Assembly: GCF_029607905.1 (NCBI RefSeq)
Contig: NZ_JAPHEH010000001.1
Coordinates: 897,530 to 961,529, forward strand
DNA: 64,000 nt
Reading direction: 5' to 3'
Source of the DNA: Thiovibrio frasassiensis
GTDB taxonomy: Bacteria; Desulfobacterota; Desulfobulbia; Desulfobulbales; Desulfurivibrionaceae
Shown: in pieces, positions 24,683 to 33,021 of the stretch
How the letters are laid out: each line of letters begins with the position of its first letter
Position numbering within the stretch: position 1 is the stretch's first letter
Position numbers and translations under genes: made by a program
Notes under the pieces: generated by a model
Seen by the model: only the letters and a program-made list of their open reading frames with translations
Databases searched by the model: none
What the model was told of the DNA's origin: nothing

Positions 24683-26659
24683 GTGAACTCGAAATTTATT
24701 GGCATCACCATAATGCTCGCACTGGGTCTTGTATTTTTCATCCCTGCGATCCTTATCGATTCTTGGTTTCAAGGTATCGAGCATTTCAACTATGGCGATG
24801 ACTTTGATGCATGGGAAGTATGGTTCTATACCCGAGATATCTTCTTCGATGCTGGCGTTGCCATAAAATGGCGCTTGTACTTGTTTTGCTTTAAATACGC
24901 GCCTTATGCCTACACAGCATGCGTGACCGTTGGCGGCGCAGTCCTTTACCACAAGAACCGGCAGGCACTCATAAAGGCGAAGATCTCTGCTACGTGGGCC
25001 AAGAAATCCGATCTGAAAGAATTTCTCGGTAAGGATGGCGTCAAGCTGACACAGAACATTCGGCTCAACGAAAATACGTGCTACGGCCATTTGTTGATCG
25101 TTGGCCCGACGGGTTCCGGTAAAACCGTTTCCTACTTCTTGCCGAACCTTTTCTTGCTCGACCCGAGATACTCAGCCGTCGTCACCGATCCGAAAGGCGA
25201 GCTTTACCAACAGACCTCAGCTTATTTGAGGGCGCATGGCTGGAAAACGAAGCTGCTGAAGCTAGACAATAAAGATGTTTCGGAAAACTGGAATCCGCTC
25301 GACTTGCCGACGGATGAGACAATGATGCTGAAAGTGTGCCAGTCGATTATGGCCAATGCTTCCGGCGATCACGGTGCCGGTGCCAATGAAATGTTCGTCA
25401 AGGCCGCTAACAACATGCTACTCGCGATGATTTATATCGTGAAGGTGTTGCCGGAGCGCTCAGGCTCCGGTGTGGATGGCTCATACGGAAATTTGCGAAA
25501 CGTAGCCGAGCTTGCATCTACGTTATCTTTTGAAGCAATTGTCGGATTGACGGAGTATGCCGCTGCGAAGCTGAAAAATGACAGCTTGCTCAACCGTGTC
25601 GCGAAATTTCGACCAGGGCGAGGCGAAGAGTCAACGAACAACTCCGTCAGCTTTGTCTTGGGTCCGGCCCTAGAGCCGTTCATGAACGATGACATTACAA
25701 AAATCACCGCCCAAACAACTTTTGATTTCACGGAACTGAAATCGGCTGAGCATCCCACCGTGTTGTTTGTTTCAGTTCCAGAGCACAAAGTATCAGCCGT
25801 AAAAGCGGTTCTCGCTACGCTGTACATGCAGATTTTCGATGCATTGCTCGAATTTGGCCCAAGCGGTCATCCAGTTTTCTTCTTTCTCGATGAATTCGCC
25901 AATATCGGCAAGGTCGTCGGCTTCCCGCAATATATTGCTACGATCCGAAGCCGAAAACTCTCGGTCTCAGTGTGTCTTCAGTCCATCGAGCAGCTTGAAC
26001 GTGTATATGGGGAATCCGAGAAGAAAGAAATACTGAACAACCTAAAGACGCAGCTGATCCTTCCTGGTCTGAAAGAAGATGAGTCTCTCTCATACTTCTC
26101 AAAGATCTCCGGCGACGTCAGCTACATGGAACGCGAAGAAGCCGATGGAAGCTTGAGGGTGCACTCGAAAGAGCGCTTGCCGATTCACGAAATACGAGGA
26201 CTTGAAGACAATGCCGACAAAAAACTGCATGAAGCTATCGTATTCTGTCAGAACAAAAATGCCTTCAAAGATCGACAATGTCGCTCTTATCTCGATTCTG
26301 AGGTCAGCTCGAAGATGCGACAGTACGGAACAACCCCGTTTCCGACGCTTCCGGCTGATTATTATGAGCGCGTTGCAGAGTCTTGTTTTTTGTCGCCCTC
26401 AATGAAGGAACTCCTCGACAAGATTGGGATGTACATACTTTATCGCGGCGACGTAAAGAACATTCCCGCCGACTACAAAGAGCGGTCACAAGCGAAAATG
26501 CAAGATTTCATCAGCGTCGTTGGGCGTCCGACCATCGAGCGCTCCGGCACTGATATTGCCGTCATCTGGAACCCTCACGCCACGAGCCTTGAAGGTATCT
26601 ATGCTCAGCAAATAATTTCAACCGCGTTTGAGTATCTCACGAAGCAAAATCTGATGTAA
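24683..26659 (+). CDS. VirD4/TraG-type coupling protein (T4CP)
   Basis: 658 residues. Two N-terminal membrane helices (about 5-25 and 75-97) are followed by the T4SS-DNA_transf/TraG-D domain with Walker A 'GPTGSGKT' near 142, 'DPKGELYQQT' near 170 and Walker B 'FFLDEFANIG' near 400. The chain then continues with 'IATIRSRKLSVSVCLQS'. It links the relaxosome to a type IV secretion channel and powers DNA transfer. Translation begins at GTG 24683. It is the best-supported conjugation protein here and, with the HUH pair, identifies the element as mobile by conjugation or mobilization. Confidence 0.93.
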   Translation: MNSKFIGITIMLALGLVFFIPAILIDSWFQGIEHFNYGDDFDAWEVWFYTRDIFFDAGVAIKWRLYLFCFKYAPYAYTACVTVGGAVLYHKNRQALIKAKISATWAKKSDLKEFLGKDGVKLTQNIRLNENTCYGHLLIVGPTGSGKTVSYFLPNLFLLDPRYSAVVTDPKGELYQQTSAYLRAHGWKTKLLKLDNKDVSENWNPLDLPTDETMMLKVCQSIMANASGDHGAGANEMFVKAANNMLLAMIYIVKVLPERSGSGVDGSYGNLRNVAELASTLSFEAIVGLTEYAAAKLKNDSLLNRVAKFRPGRGEESTNNSVSFVLGPALEPFMNDDITKITAQTTFDFTELKSAEHPTVLFVSVPEHKVSAVKAVLATLYMQIFDALLEFGPSGHPVFFFLDEFANIGKVVGFPQYIATIRSRKLSVSVCLQSIEQLERVYGESEKKEILNNLKTQLILPGLKEDESLSYFSKISGDVSYMEREEADGSLRVHSKERLPIHEIRGLEDNADKKLHEAIVFCQNKNAFKDRQCRSYLDSEVSSKMRQYGTTPFPTLPADYYERVAESCFLSPSMKELLDKIGMYILYRGDVKNIPADYKERSQAKMQDFISVVGRPTIERSGTDIAVIWNPHATSLEGIYAQQIISTAFEYLTKQNLM

Positions 26660-26671
26660 GGAGCCTCCAAA

Positions 26672-26851
26672 ATGAATATTCGCGTTAGTGCCGACCGCGA
26701 GTTGGTTGAGTCAACCTTATTGCTGCAAATGGAATATACGGACAACCTATGCCCGGCAATCACAAAGCCGAGAATAACGAGAAAGGACTTCATTGAAGCG
26801 CTCGTGCGAGAAAGGAAGATTGTGCTAGAGCGGGAGCTGCGGAAGCTATGA
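26672..26851 (+). CDS. 59-residue RHH-like protein
   Basis: Short frame starting NIRVSADRELVESTLLLQME and ending in a charged helix (RERKIVLERELRKL). TAAGGAG lies 9 bases upstream, overlapping the coupling-protein stop. The strand-helix N-terminus resembles ribbon-helix-helix relaxosome or antitoxin proteins. A 30-residue frame (26848-26940) overlaps its stop and abuts the endonuclease ATG; it may only couple translation. Confidence 0.5.
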   Translation: MNIRVSADRELVESTLLLQMEYTDNLCPAITKPRITRKDFIEALVRERKIVLERELRKL

Positions 26852-26940
26852 TGTCAGACTTCACTGACTCATGGTTGTTTTTAACAAAAAACAGGAGTAC
26901 TCTTCGGGCATTAAAAATTCTGGCCGACAGAGGCTCTTGA

Positions 26941-27549
26941 ATGAAACGATTTGTTTTCCTTTTGCTGCTAATCCCTGCCATAGCAATAGCCGACGACTCA
27001 CGCTATCACTATGTCCGCGACACTTTTTTCTGGCCCATAATTTACAATCACGCATACGAAGATCTCTATTGCGGACGACCTTTCCCCGCCGGAAAAAGGA
27101 TTACCGTCGAACATGTGTACCCCGCTGACTGGATTGCCGAAGCGAATGAATGCAAAAATAGAAAAAACTGTGACGTGGAAGCGTATCGAGTAGCCAGCTC
27201 CGACCTTCATAATCTCTGGCCAGCCGAACAGCGGTATAATTCATCTCGCAGCAGCCTTCCGTTTGGGGTAATCCCTGAAAATACACCCCGGTTTAATAAT
27301 GATGAGTGTGATTTTGAGCGCACGACCGGCGAAAATGCTATCGTTGAACCGAGAGACGAGGTGAAAGGTGATATCGCTCGTTCCATGCTTTACATGATTT
27401 GGAAATACAAGCTGCCGGATCATGGGCAGACGGATTTAATGCTACAATGGAACATGATCGACCCTCCGACCGACGCGGAGAAGGCACGATACAAGAAGAA
27501 TCTAGAGATCCAAGGCAACAGCAATCCGTATATTGAGATGTGGGAGTAG
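26941..27549 (+). CDS. Endonuclease I (EndA/NucM family), periplasmic
   Basis: 202 residues with a Sec signal peptide (KRFVFLLLLIPAIAIA, cut near 17). The family core is visible: 'ITVEHVYPADWI' carrying the catalytic His of the beta-beta-alpha-metal fold, 'SSDLHNLWPAEQRYNSSRSS' and 'GDIARSMLYM'. Such enzymes cut nucleic acid nonspecifically in the periplasm or outside the cell. Last gene of the coupling-protein operon. It could degrade incoming or competing DNA or feed on extracellular DNA. Confidence 0.9.
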   Translation: MKRFVFLLLLIPAIAIADDSRYHYVRDTFFWPIIYNHAYEDLYCGRPFPAGKRITVEHVYPADWIAEANECKNRKNCDVEAYRVASSDLHNLWPAEQRYNSSRSSLPFGVIPENTPRFNNDECDFERTTGENAIVEPRDEVKGDIARSMLYMIWKYKLPDHGQTDLMLQWNMIDPPTDAEKARYKKNLEIQGNSNPYIEMWE

Positions 27550-27665
27550 ATCTCGCTGAAATCCATAGAATATATCTTTACTTAACGACACTGTTAGGGT
27601 TGAGTATTATGTTGAAATGTGGACATGAAATAGTCGAGATTTAATTCTCTTCTATTAATAGAATA

Positions 27666-28376
27666 ATGCCTACCCCGTTATTTACTGCCATGGATTTGGA
27701 AGACTTACGAAAAATTATAGAAAATGGAACTCTACCGTTAGATTGTTCATCTAATGTGATTGAGTCCGGAAAATTACGCGATTGCAACGATATTTTGCAT
27801 AGTTACACGATAACTAACGGCTGGAATATTGTATTCTCCAATAAATGCGATCGTGAATGGCAAGCATACTTTCTAAAATTGTTTGAATTTATAGAAAAAC
27901 AAAACTATGCGGAAGAGAAGTTAGGTGAAATACTTTCAGAAATTCAAACCCAAGACCTTCATTGGGATTGGTTTAAAAAGTCTGTCGCATATACAACCCC
28001 TGAATACGAATGGTTTTATTTGATTGCCGATAATAAACCTCAAGGGGCGTGTTTAATTTATCACCCAAAAGACAGTATCACGGATGCAAGAAAAATTTTC
28101 TATATAGAATATCTCGCAGTTGCACCATGGAACAGAAACAACCCGATGGGAGCAAGGCTCTTTAGAGGGGTAGGAAGCATCTTGTTGAAGTGTGCCTTGT
28201 CATATGCGGTTAACACACTAGGCCTTGAATATGGTTTTTCGTTGCATTCTCTGGCTCAAGCCAAGGATTACTATAAAAAAATAGGAATGGAGAGCTATCC
28301 TGCAAGAGACAAGGAACACTTATTTTATTTTGAAATGTCTAGGGCCAATTCAACAGCGATGTTGGGGGGAACATGA
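27666..28376 (+). CDS. GNAT-like acetyltransferase, first gene of putative defence operon
   Basis: 236 residues. The central part has the GNAT pattern: 'WFYLIADNKPQGACLIYHPK' (strands 2-3), 'YIEYLAVAPWNRNNPMGARL' (beta4/motif A with the acetyl-CoA loop in a less usual NNPMGARLF form) and 'SLAQAKDYYKKIGME' as motif B. It lies 116 bases after endonuclease I and overlaps the metallopeptidase gene by 4 bases. Base use is clearly AT-richer than the transfer genes. It may modify a partner protein or tRNA, as GNAT toxins do, but that is inference. Confidence 0.6.
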   Translation: MPTPLFTAMDLEDLRKIIENGTLPLDCSSNVIESGKLRDCNDILHSYTITNGWNIVFSNKCDREWQAYFLKLFEFIEKQNYAEEKLGEILSEIQTQDLHWDWFKKSVAYTTPEYEWFYLIADNKPQGACLIYHPKDSITDARKIFYIEYLAVAPWNRNNPMGARLFRGVGSILLKCALSYAVNTLGLEYGFSLHSLAQAKDYYKKIGMESYPARDKEHLFYFEMSRANSTAMLGGT

Positions 28377-29263
28377 ATACAGAAAACTTCCACTTAAGCG
28401 AATTGAATGACTTTGAAGTTAGTAAGCATCAGTCATCTAGTGAAACTGCTACGTCATATTATAATAGCTACCTAAAATTCAAAGAGATTGTTGCTGAGCT
28501 CCCGAAAGATGAGCTCATCAACCGAGGCTGGATTAGTTCCAAGGATGACTTGGCCTCACTGGTCCCGCTTTATCAAAGCATCTCATCCAATAATCTGAAA
28601 ACTTTATTCCGTAAATCGAACACATCGAATAATGCGCTCTGCTCTGCATGGCTCGCAAGTGTGACCACCACTGCTAAGCTTATGGTTTCCATCGGAAGAA
28701 TTAATAACTTTGACGGGTTAAACAAAAACTTTCTGAAAGAAATTGCACAGCTAAGTCCGGATGTGTCCATAATCACGAAGCTACCAGAAATATTAGCAAC
28801 GAAAGGGATCGTTCTTGTTTACGAAAAGGCTTTGCCTGGGATGAAACTTGACGGGGTAGTCTTAAAGCTTGTGTCAAATAACCCTGTCATAGGAATTAGC
28901 TTTAGATATCCAAGGATAGACCATTTTTGGTTCACGTTATTACATGAATTAGCTCATATATGCATCCACCTTGATCAACTTGATACACCAATTTTTGATG
29001 ATTTTGAGTCAGAAGAAGTTGAAACGAATGAACTGAAGGCAAACCGGTTAGCAAAAAACTCTTTTGTTGAAAAACATGCTTGGCGTAATTGCATGGCAAA
29101 ATACGATACAAATCCTGAATCTGTTGTTGAATTTGCAAATTATATCGGCATACATCCTGCGATTGTTGCTGGCATGCTACAGAAAGAGACAAACAAATAC
29201 AATAGATACAGAAAGCTAACTGACGAAGTTGACATAAGGAAAATGGTGTTTGGCGATGACTAA
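28373..29263 (+). CDS. ImmA/IrrE-type zinc metallopeptidase
   Basis: 296 residues. 'FWFTLLHELAHICIHLD' carries HExxH at 191-195, with a downstream acidic segment (ESEEVETNELKANRLAKNSF) holding the third zinc ligand, typical of ImmA/IrrE (DUF955) peptidases. An N-terminal helical part (about 25-115) resembles HigA-like/COG3093 fused regions. ImmA proteins cut repressors of mobile elements. Here it is translationally coupled to the GNAT-like and beta-type genes. Confidence 0.82.
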   Translation: MNTENFHLSELNDFEVSKHQSSSETATSYYNSYLKFKEIVAELPKDELINRGWISSKDDLASLVPLYQSISSNNLKTLFRKSNTSNNALCSAWLASVTTTAKLMVSIGRINNFDGLNKNFLKEIAQLSPDVSIITKLPEILATKGIVLVYEKALPGMKLDGVVLKLVSNNPVIGISFRYPRIDHFWFTLLHELAHICIHLDQLDTPIFDDFESEEVETNELKANRLAKNSFVEKHAWRNCMAKYDTNPESVVEFANYIGIHPAIVAGMLQKETNKYNRYRKLTDEVDIRKMVFGDD

Positions 29264-30329
29264 CAGGTACATTCCTTTTTTAAAACTGAAGTCTAGTGAA
29301 ATTTTAGCCATTAAAGAATTAAGCGACGAATTAAAAGAAAATTTTGTTCCTTTTTTTGATTTTCCACGGCAGAAGAAAAATACTCAGCTTGCTTTTAAAA
29401 GCACTACAGAGAAAATGGTTCGAAGTATGTCAAGTCATTTAAAAGAAAATTTCAATTTCTATTTAGATAATTTTGATATTGATTCAATTCTGGAAATTGA
29501 CAGCATAAATAATTATGCTTACTTATTGAAATCATTTTCAGAGTTCAATGTAATTCCTGTAGTCTCAATCGATCGATGTGCCGAGCATCTAGCTGCTGTT
29601 GTTGATGCTAAAAGTTCAGGGGAGCTTAGTTCTGTTGTTTTTGCTTTACGGCTTGTTCCCGAAGATTTTGCGTCGTACGACGCTGTCGCGGATGAAATCT
29701 CAGATGCTCTAATTGAGATTTTCGCCTTGTTTGACTCTGTTGATCTTATTTTTGATTGTAGAGTTTGCCTGGGGCAGGATCTAAAGCAGCTAAAGATTAA
29801 TATCGTTGAATTTGCCAACGATTTTTCTAAAGATTATCCTCTTCGAAAATTAATCGTTGCCGGTTCATCTATTCCTGCGTCCATCCGGGACGTCGCCGGT
29901 GCAGAAAGCGAAGTTGAGCTAACTCGACCCGAGCTTAAAATATATAAGAGCGTTGAAAAAGAAATAGGCCAGATTTATGATGTTGTCTTGGGTGACTACG
30001 CGACTGTTAGCCCATTTTACTCTGAGCTCGATATCATGCCTGAGATAATGCAAAACGTAACAGCTCCGAAAATAATATATTCATTTGATGATCAACATTA
30101 TATCATTAGAGGCGGCGCGCTAAAGACCCACCAAAGAGGATTTGCGCAATATTTTGATCTTGCTGCAGTCCTTGTTTCTAAAAATTTTTACAGAAGTGCC
30201 GAATATTCTTTTGGGGATCATTACTTAAGTGAAAAAAGTCTTGGTATTGGCAAAAATGTCACGCCTAGTAGCATAGTTAAACCTACGCTCAACGCACACA
30301 TTTCATATATGCTAAAAGACTTTTTTTAG
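29256..30329 (+). CDS. 'Beta' family (sce7725-type) protein
   Basis: 357 residues. Begins 'TNRYIPFLKLKSSEILAIKE', contains 'LSDELKENFVPFFDFPR' and further on 'VLGDYATVSPFYSELDIMPE', the layout I associate with the beta-protein/sce7725 family related to T4-like beta. Several paired strands and acidic loops suggest an alpha/beta barrel. It starts inside the metallopeptidase stop (8-base overlap) and its stop overlaps the stop of the convergent sce7726-type gene by 4 bases. Family function unknown. Confidence 0.6.
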   Translation: MTNRYIPFLKLKSSEILAIKELSDELKENFVPFFDFPRQKKNTQLAFKSTTEKMVRSMSSHLKENFNFYLDNFDIDSILEIDSINNYAYLLKSFSEFNVIPVVSIDRCAEHLAAVVDAKSSGELSSVVFALRLVPEDFASYDAVADEISDALIEIFALFDSVDLIFDCRVCLGQDLKQLKINIVEFANDFSKDYPLRKLIVAGSSIPASIRDVAGAESEVELTRPELKIYKSVEKEIGQIYDVVLGDYATVSPFYSELDIMPEIMQNVTAPKIIYSFDDQHYIIRGGALKTHQRGFAQYFDLAAVLVSKNFYRSAEYSFGDHYLSEKSLGIGKNVTPSSIVKPTLNAHISYMLKDFF

Positions 30330-30889
30330 GCTTTTGCTTGCAAGTGTCGTGTAAAAAGTAACTCGCTAATTTCTTTGCTGAGCTCGGCCTTCTTTCTACT
30401 TGCTGAAATTAGTTCTGCCAAAATTTCTCTACTCTTTTTTTTATCTGTTTTATTATGGCCGTAAGTTAAACTGAGCATTTCACTTTTCCACAATGTCATT
30501 AATGCCAGCCCTTTGTCAAAATTGGCGTTATTTTTTGCGCGCCTAACATACCTTAGTGTTACTTGGTCGTTGATTTCTTCAGCCACCATTATGCCCCAAT
30601 AGTTTGGAGCTATAGATAACGCCTTCGACACATGCCTCCTGGTTGTTACAAGCGTTATTTTTCTAAATGAAGAATTGTAATACTGACCTTGTTCTGTAAT
30701 CCGTTCAACTTTATCGCCATCGCCTTTTATCTCAAAACAGTGAGCTTCTGTATACAAAGCTACCACATCCGCTATGGCGTTACCATTGTGCACCCTAAGC
30801 TCTTCGATAATAGCCTTAGGTTTTGCCACTTGCTGCTTGAGTTTCCGAATTAAACTAGATCGGATTTCTCTGTCGCCTAAATTTGTCAT
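30326..30889 (-). CDS. sce7726-family protein, putative PD-(D/E)XK nuclease
   Basis: 187 residues. The N-terminal half carries a nuclease-like core: helix (REIRSSLIRKLKQQ), 'NGNAIADVVALY' with D41, 'AHCFEIKGDGDK' with E53-I-K55 and Q69 in 'ITEQGQYYN', which together match the D-ExK-Q pattern of PD-(D/E)XK enzymes. The C-terminal half is helical and Lys-rich. sce7726 and sce7725 proteins are named as linked families. Here they are convergent rather than in one operon. Confidence 0.62.
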   Translation of the reverse strand: MTNLGDREIRSSLIRKLKQQVAKPKAIIEELRVHNGNAIADVVALYTEAHCFEIKGDGDKVERITEQGQYYNSSFRKITLVTTRRHVSKALSIAPNYWGIMVAEEINDQVTLRYVRRAKNNANFDKGLALMTLWKSEMLSLTYGHNKTDKKKSREILAELISASRKKAELSKEISELLFTRHLQAKA

Positions 30890-31171
30890 AGTAATTCACA
30901 AGAATCTGTAGCTTTTCTTCATAAAATACGCGCTGTCGGGAGCGGGTAATCTTACGCTTAATTGCCACGTTCGTACAGAAGTTTAAATTGTCGATGCACC
31001 TGCTATTCTTACAAGTTACCATGTACCATGAAAATCCGGCAGTTTTCCGAACAAAATTTTTGCTTTTAATTCTTCAGTCCACAAATTAGTCACGCCCCTA
31101 TCTTGTTGCTTCATTCACAAAAACATGATAAATTTCGCGGAGCTATGCAATAAAAATTAATCGGGGAATAC

Positions 31172-32092
31172 ATGCCTAGAATTGCAAGAACTATTCAAAA
31201 TGAAGTAGCGGAACCCGTACAAGACGAACTGGATCTTAATTTTGATATTCCGGTAAACATTGTCATCGGTGATGTGCGGAAGTGCCTCTCTCAATTACCA
31301 GAACAAACTTTTCGTTGCTGCGTAACCAGTCCTCCATATTGGGGCTTGCGTGATTACGGTGCTGAAAACCAAATCGGCTCTGAAATAACTGTAGAGGCAT
31401 ACATCAATGACTTGACCGCCGTTTTCCGTGAAGTACGGAGGGTTCTTACTGACGACGGGACCTTCTGGCTCAATATTGGTGATAGTTATACAAGCGGCAA
31501 CCGCACTTGGCGCGGTCCTGACAAGAAAAACCCAGCCAGAGGCATGAGCTACCGCGCCCCTACCCCTAATGGCTTGAAATCTAAAGACCTTATCGGTATT
31601 CCTTGGAAGCTTGCCTTTGCGCTCCAACAAGATGGCTGGTATTTACGTTCGGATATAATTTGGAATAAACCCAATTGTCAGCCGGAGTCGGTCAAAGATC
31701 GTCCGACACGCTCACATGAATATGTCTTTCTGCTGACAAAATCCGAGAAATATTTCTATAATTGGGAAGCTGTGCGTGAGCCAACAAAGAATCAAAAACA
31801 ATATCGAAGCAAGCGTACTGTCTGGGATGTCAATACCGAACCTTTCAGCGCCGCGCATTTTGCGGTATTTCCACCAGGGCTCGTTGAACCGTGTATCCTG
31901 GCCGGGACAGAACCCGGTGATGTCGTGCTAGATCCGTTTTTTGGGTCAGGAACAGTTGGACTTGTTTGCTTGAGGACAAAACGAAAATGCGTCGGTGTCG
32001 AGCTTAAAACTGAATATGTTCAGCTAGCACAAGAGCGACTTCGACCGGAAACAGACCTGTTCTTGCCAAGAGCTGCTATCAACGTTATTTAA
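31172..32092 (+). CDS. DNA (cytosine-N4) methyltransferase, SmaI-type system
   Basis: 306 residues, beta-class order: catalytic motif IV 'VTSPPYWGLRDYG' at about 47-59 (TSPPY predicts N4-cytosine), target-recognition region in the middle, and SAM-binding motif I 'VLDPFFGSGTVGLVCL' at about 250-265 followed by 'CVGVELKTEY'. It is convergent with, and overlaps by 4 bases, the endonuclease gene, an arrangement common for type II systems. It would protect host DNA at the site cut by that endonuclease. Confidence 0.88.
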   Translation: MPRIARTIQNEVAEPVQDELDLNFDIPVNIVIGDVRKCLSQLPEQTFRCCVTSPPYWGLRDYGAENQIGSEITVEAYINDLTAVFREVRRVLTDDGTFWLNIGDSYTSGNRTWRGPDKKNPARGMSYRAPTPNGLKSKDLIGIPWKLAFALQQDGWYLRSDIIWNKPNCQPESVKDRPTRSHEYVFLLTKSEKYFYNWEAVREPTKNQKQYRSKRTVWDVNTEPFSAAHFAVFPPGLVEPCILAGTEPGDVVLDPFFGSGTVGLVCLRTKRKCVGVELKTEYVQLAQERLRPETDLFLPRAAINVI

Positions 32093-32907
32093 GCACTGGC
32101 AAATTTCCACTGCCCGTGGACAATGCATTCACTTTTTAACAAATGCTTAATTTGGAGTTTCCTTTCGGTTCCGCCGTCGAAATAAAGCTGGAATAGCAAC
32201 TTTCCGTTTGTATCTTTTACATGACAATAGCCTGGTTTTGGATTTTGACGGCTGCCCATCATCATCTCAAGCGTACCATCTTTAGCTTTCAGCAACAGAC
32301 TCTTCGGGATTTCCACAAGTTCATAAATCCAAGGCGACGGATATTGCGAAAGTGTACGAAGCGTGAAAATGCGTTCGTATGACTGCATATGGCTAAAAAA
32401 ACGGTCACGAAGTCCTTCCAAATCTTTTACTTCAGAGCCCCACTTGCCTTTCCCAAGTTCGTGAAATTTAGATATGTGAATCTCGTCATTCTTAATTGTC
32501 ATATCAGACTGTGTTTTGAGCGAAACTGGCACGTCGCGAATCGTGATATCATGACCTGGATTTCCCCGTTTTGCTAACTTTGCCGGTACTCCACCGATAC
32601 TAAGGATTTCTTCAAGAGCATACTCAAATCGATCTTTACCAAATGCTTGTTTTGACAGTGCATGATGAATTCGAAGGTTATCACCGAACGCCGCAAGAAA
32701 TTCCTCAGTAACAATGTCCGAAGCTGCGTTTCGTTCATACTCAAAAGGCGCAGAGAGACACTTGATAATATTCTCAATCCACTCGAATTGACCAGCTGTT
32801 AGTTTCGGCAGGAGATTACAAAGATTCGTGAGTCTGGAAGGTTCCACAAGTACGCTCCGATAGAGATAATATCGAAGCAACTTAGCAGTCGCACAAATTC
32901 CTGTCAA
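32089..32907 (-). CDS. Type II restriction endonuclease, SmaI-like
   Basis: 272 residues from TTG 32907; a later start is possible. 'RGNPGHDITIRDVPVSLKTQ' gives D120 and K131, a PD-(D/E)XK-like catalytic hairpin. Downstream 'HISKFHELGKGKW', 'ELVEIPKSLLLKAK' and 'LYFDGGTERKLQIKHL' match the SmaI endonuclease (CCCGGG) as I remember it. This comes from memory and needs an alignment. The paired N4-cytosine methyltransferase agrees with a SmaI-type system. By eye I found no CCCGGG in the element. Confidence 0.65.
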   Translation of the reverse strand: MTGICATAKLLRYYLYRSVLVEPSRLTNLCNLLPKLTAGQFEWIENIIKCLSAPFEYERNAASDIVTEEFLAAFGDNLRIHHALSKQAFGKDRFEYALEEILSIGGVPAKLAKRGNPGHDITIRDVPVSLKTQSDMTIKNDEIHISKFHELGKGKWGSEVKDLEGLRDRFFSHMQSYERIFTLRTLSQYPSPWIYELVEIPKSLLLKAKDGTLEMMMGSRQNPKPGYCHVKDTNGKLLFQLYFDGGTERKLQIKHLLKSECIVHGQWKFASA

Positions 32908-33021
32908 TTTAAAGGTTTTTTATGTCGCGTCCTCTTCCGCGACCCCTGAGAGGCTTTTCGACTATCGATATGATTTCATATGACACTGGAGGCTTCCATG
33001 CCTCCAGTGTATCCCAAGAGC

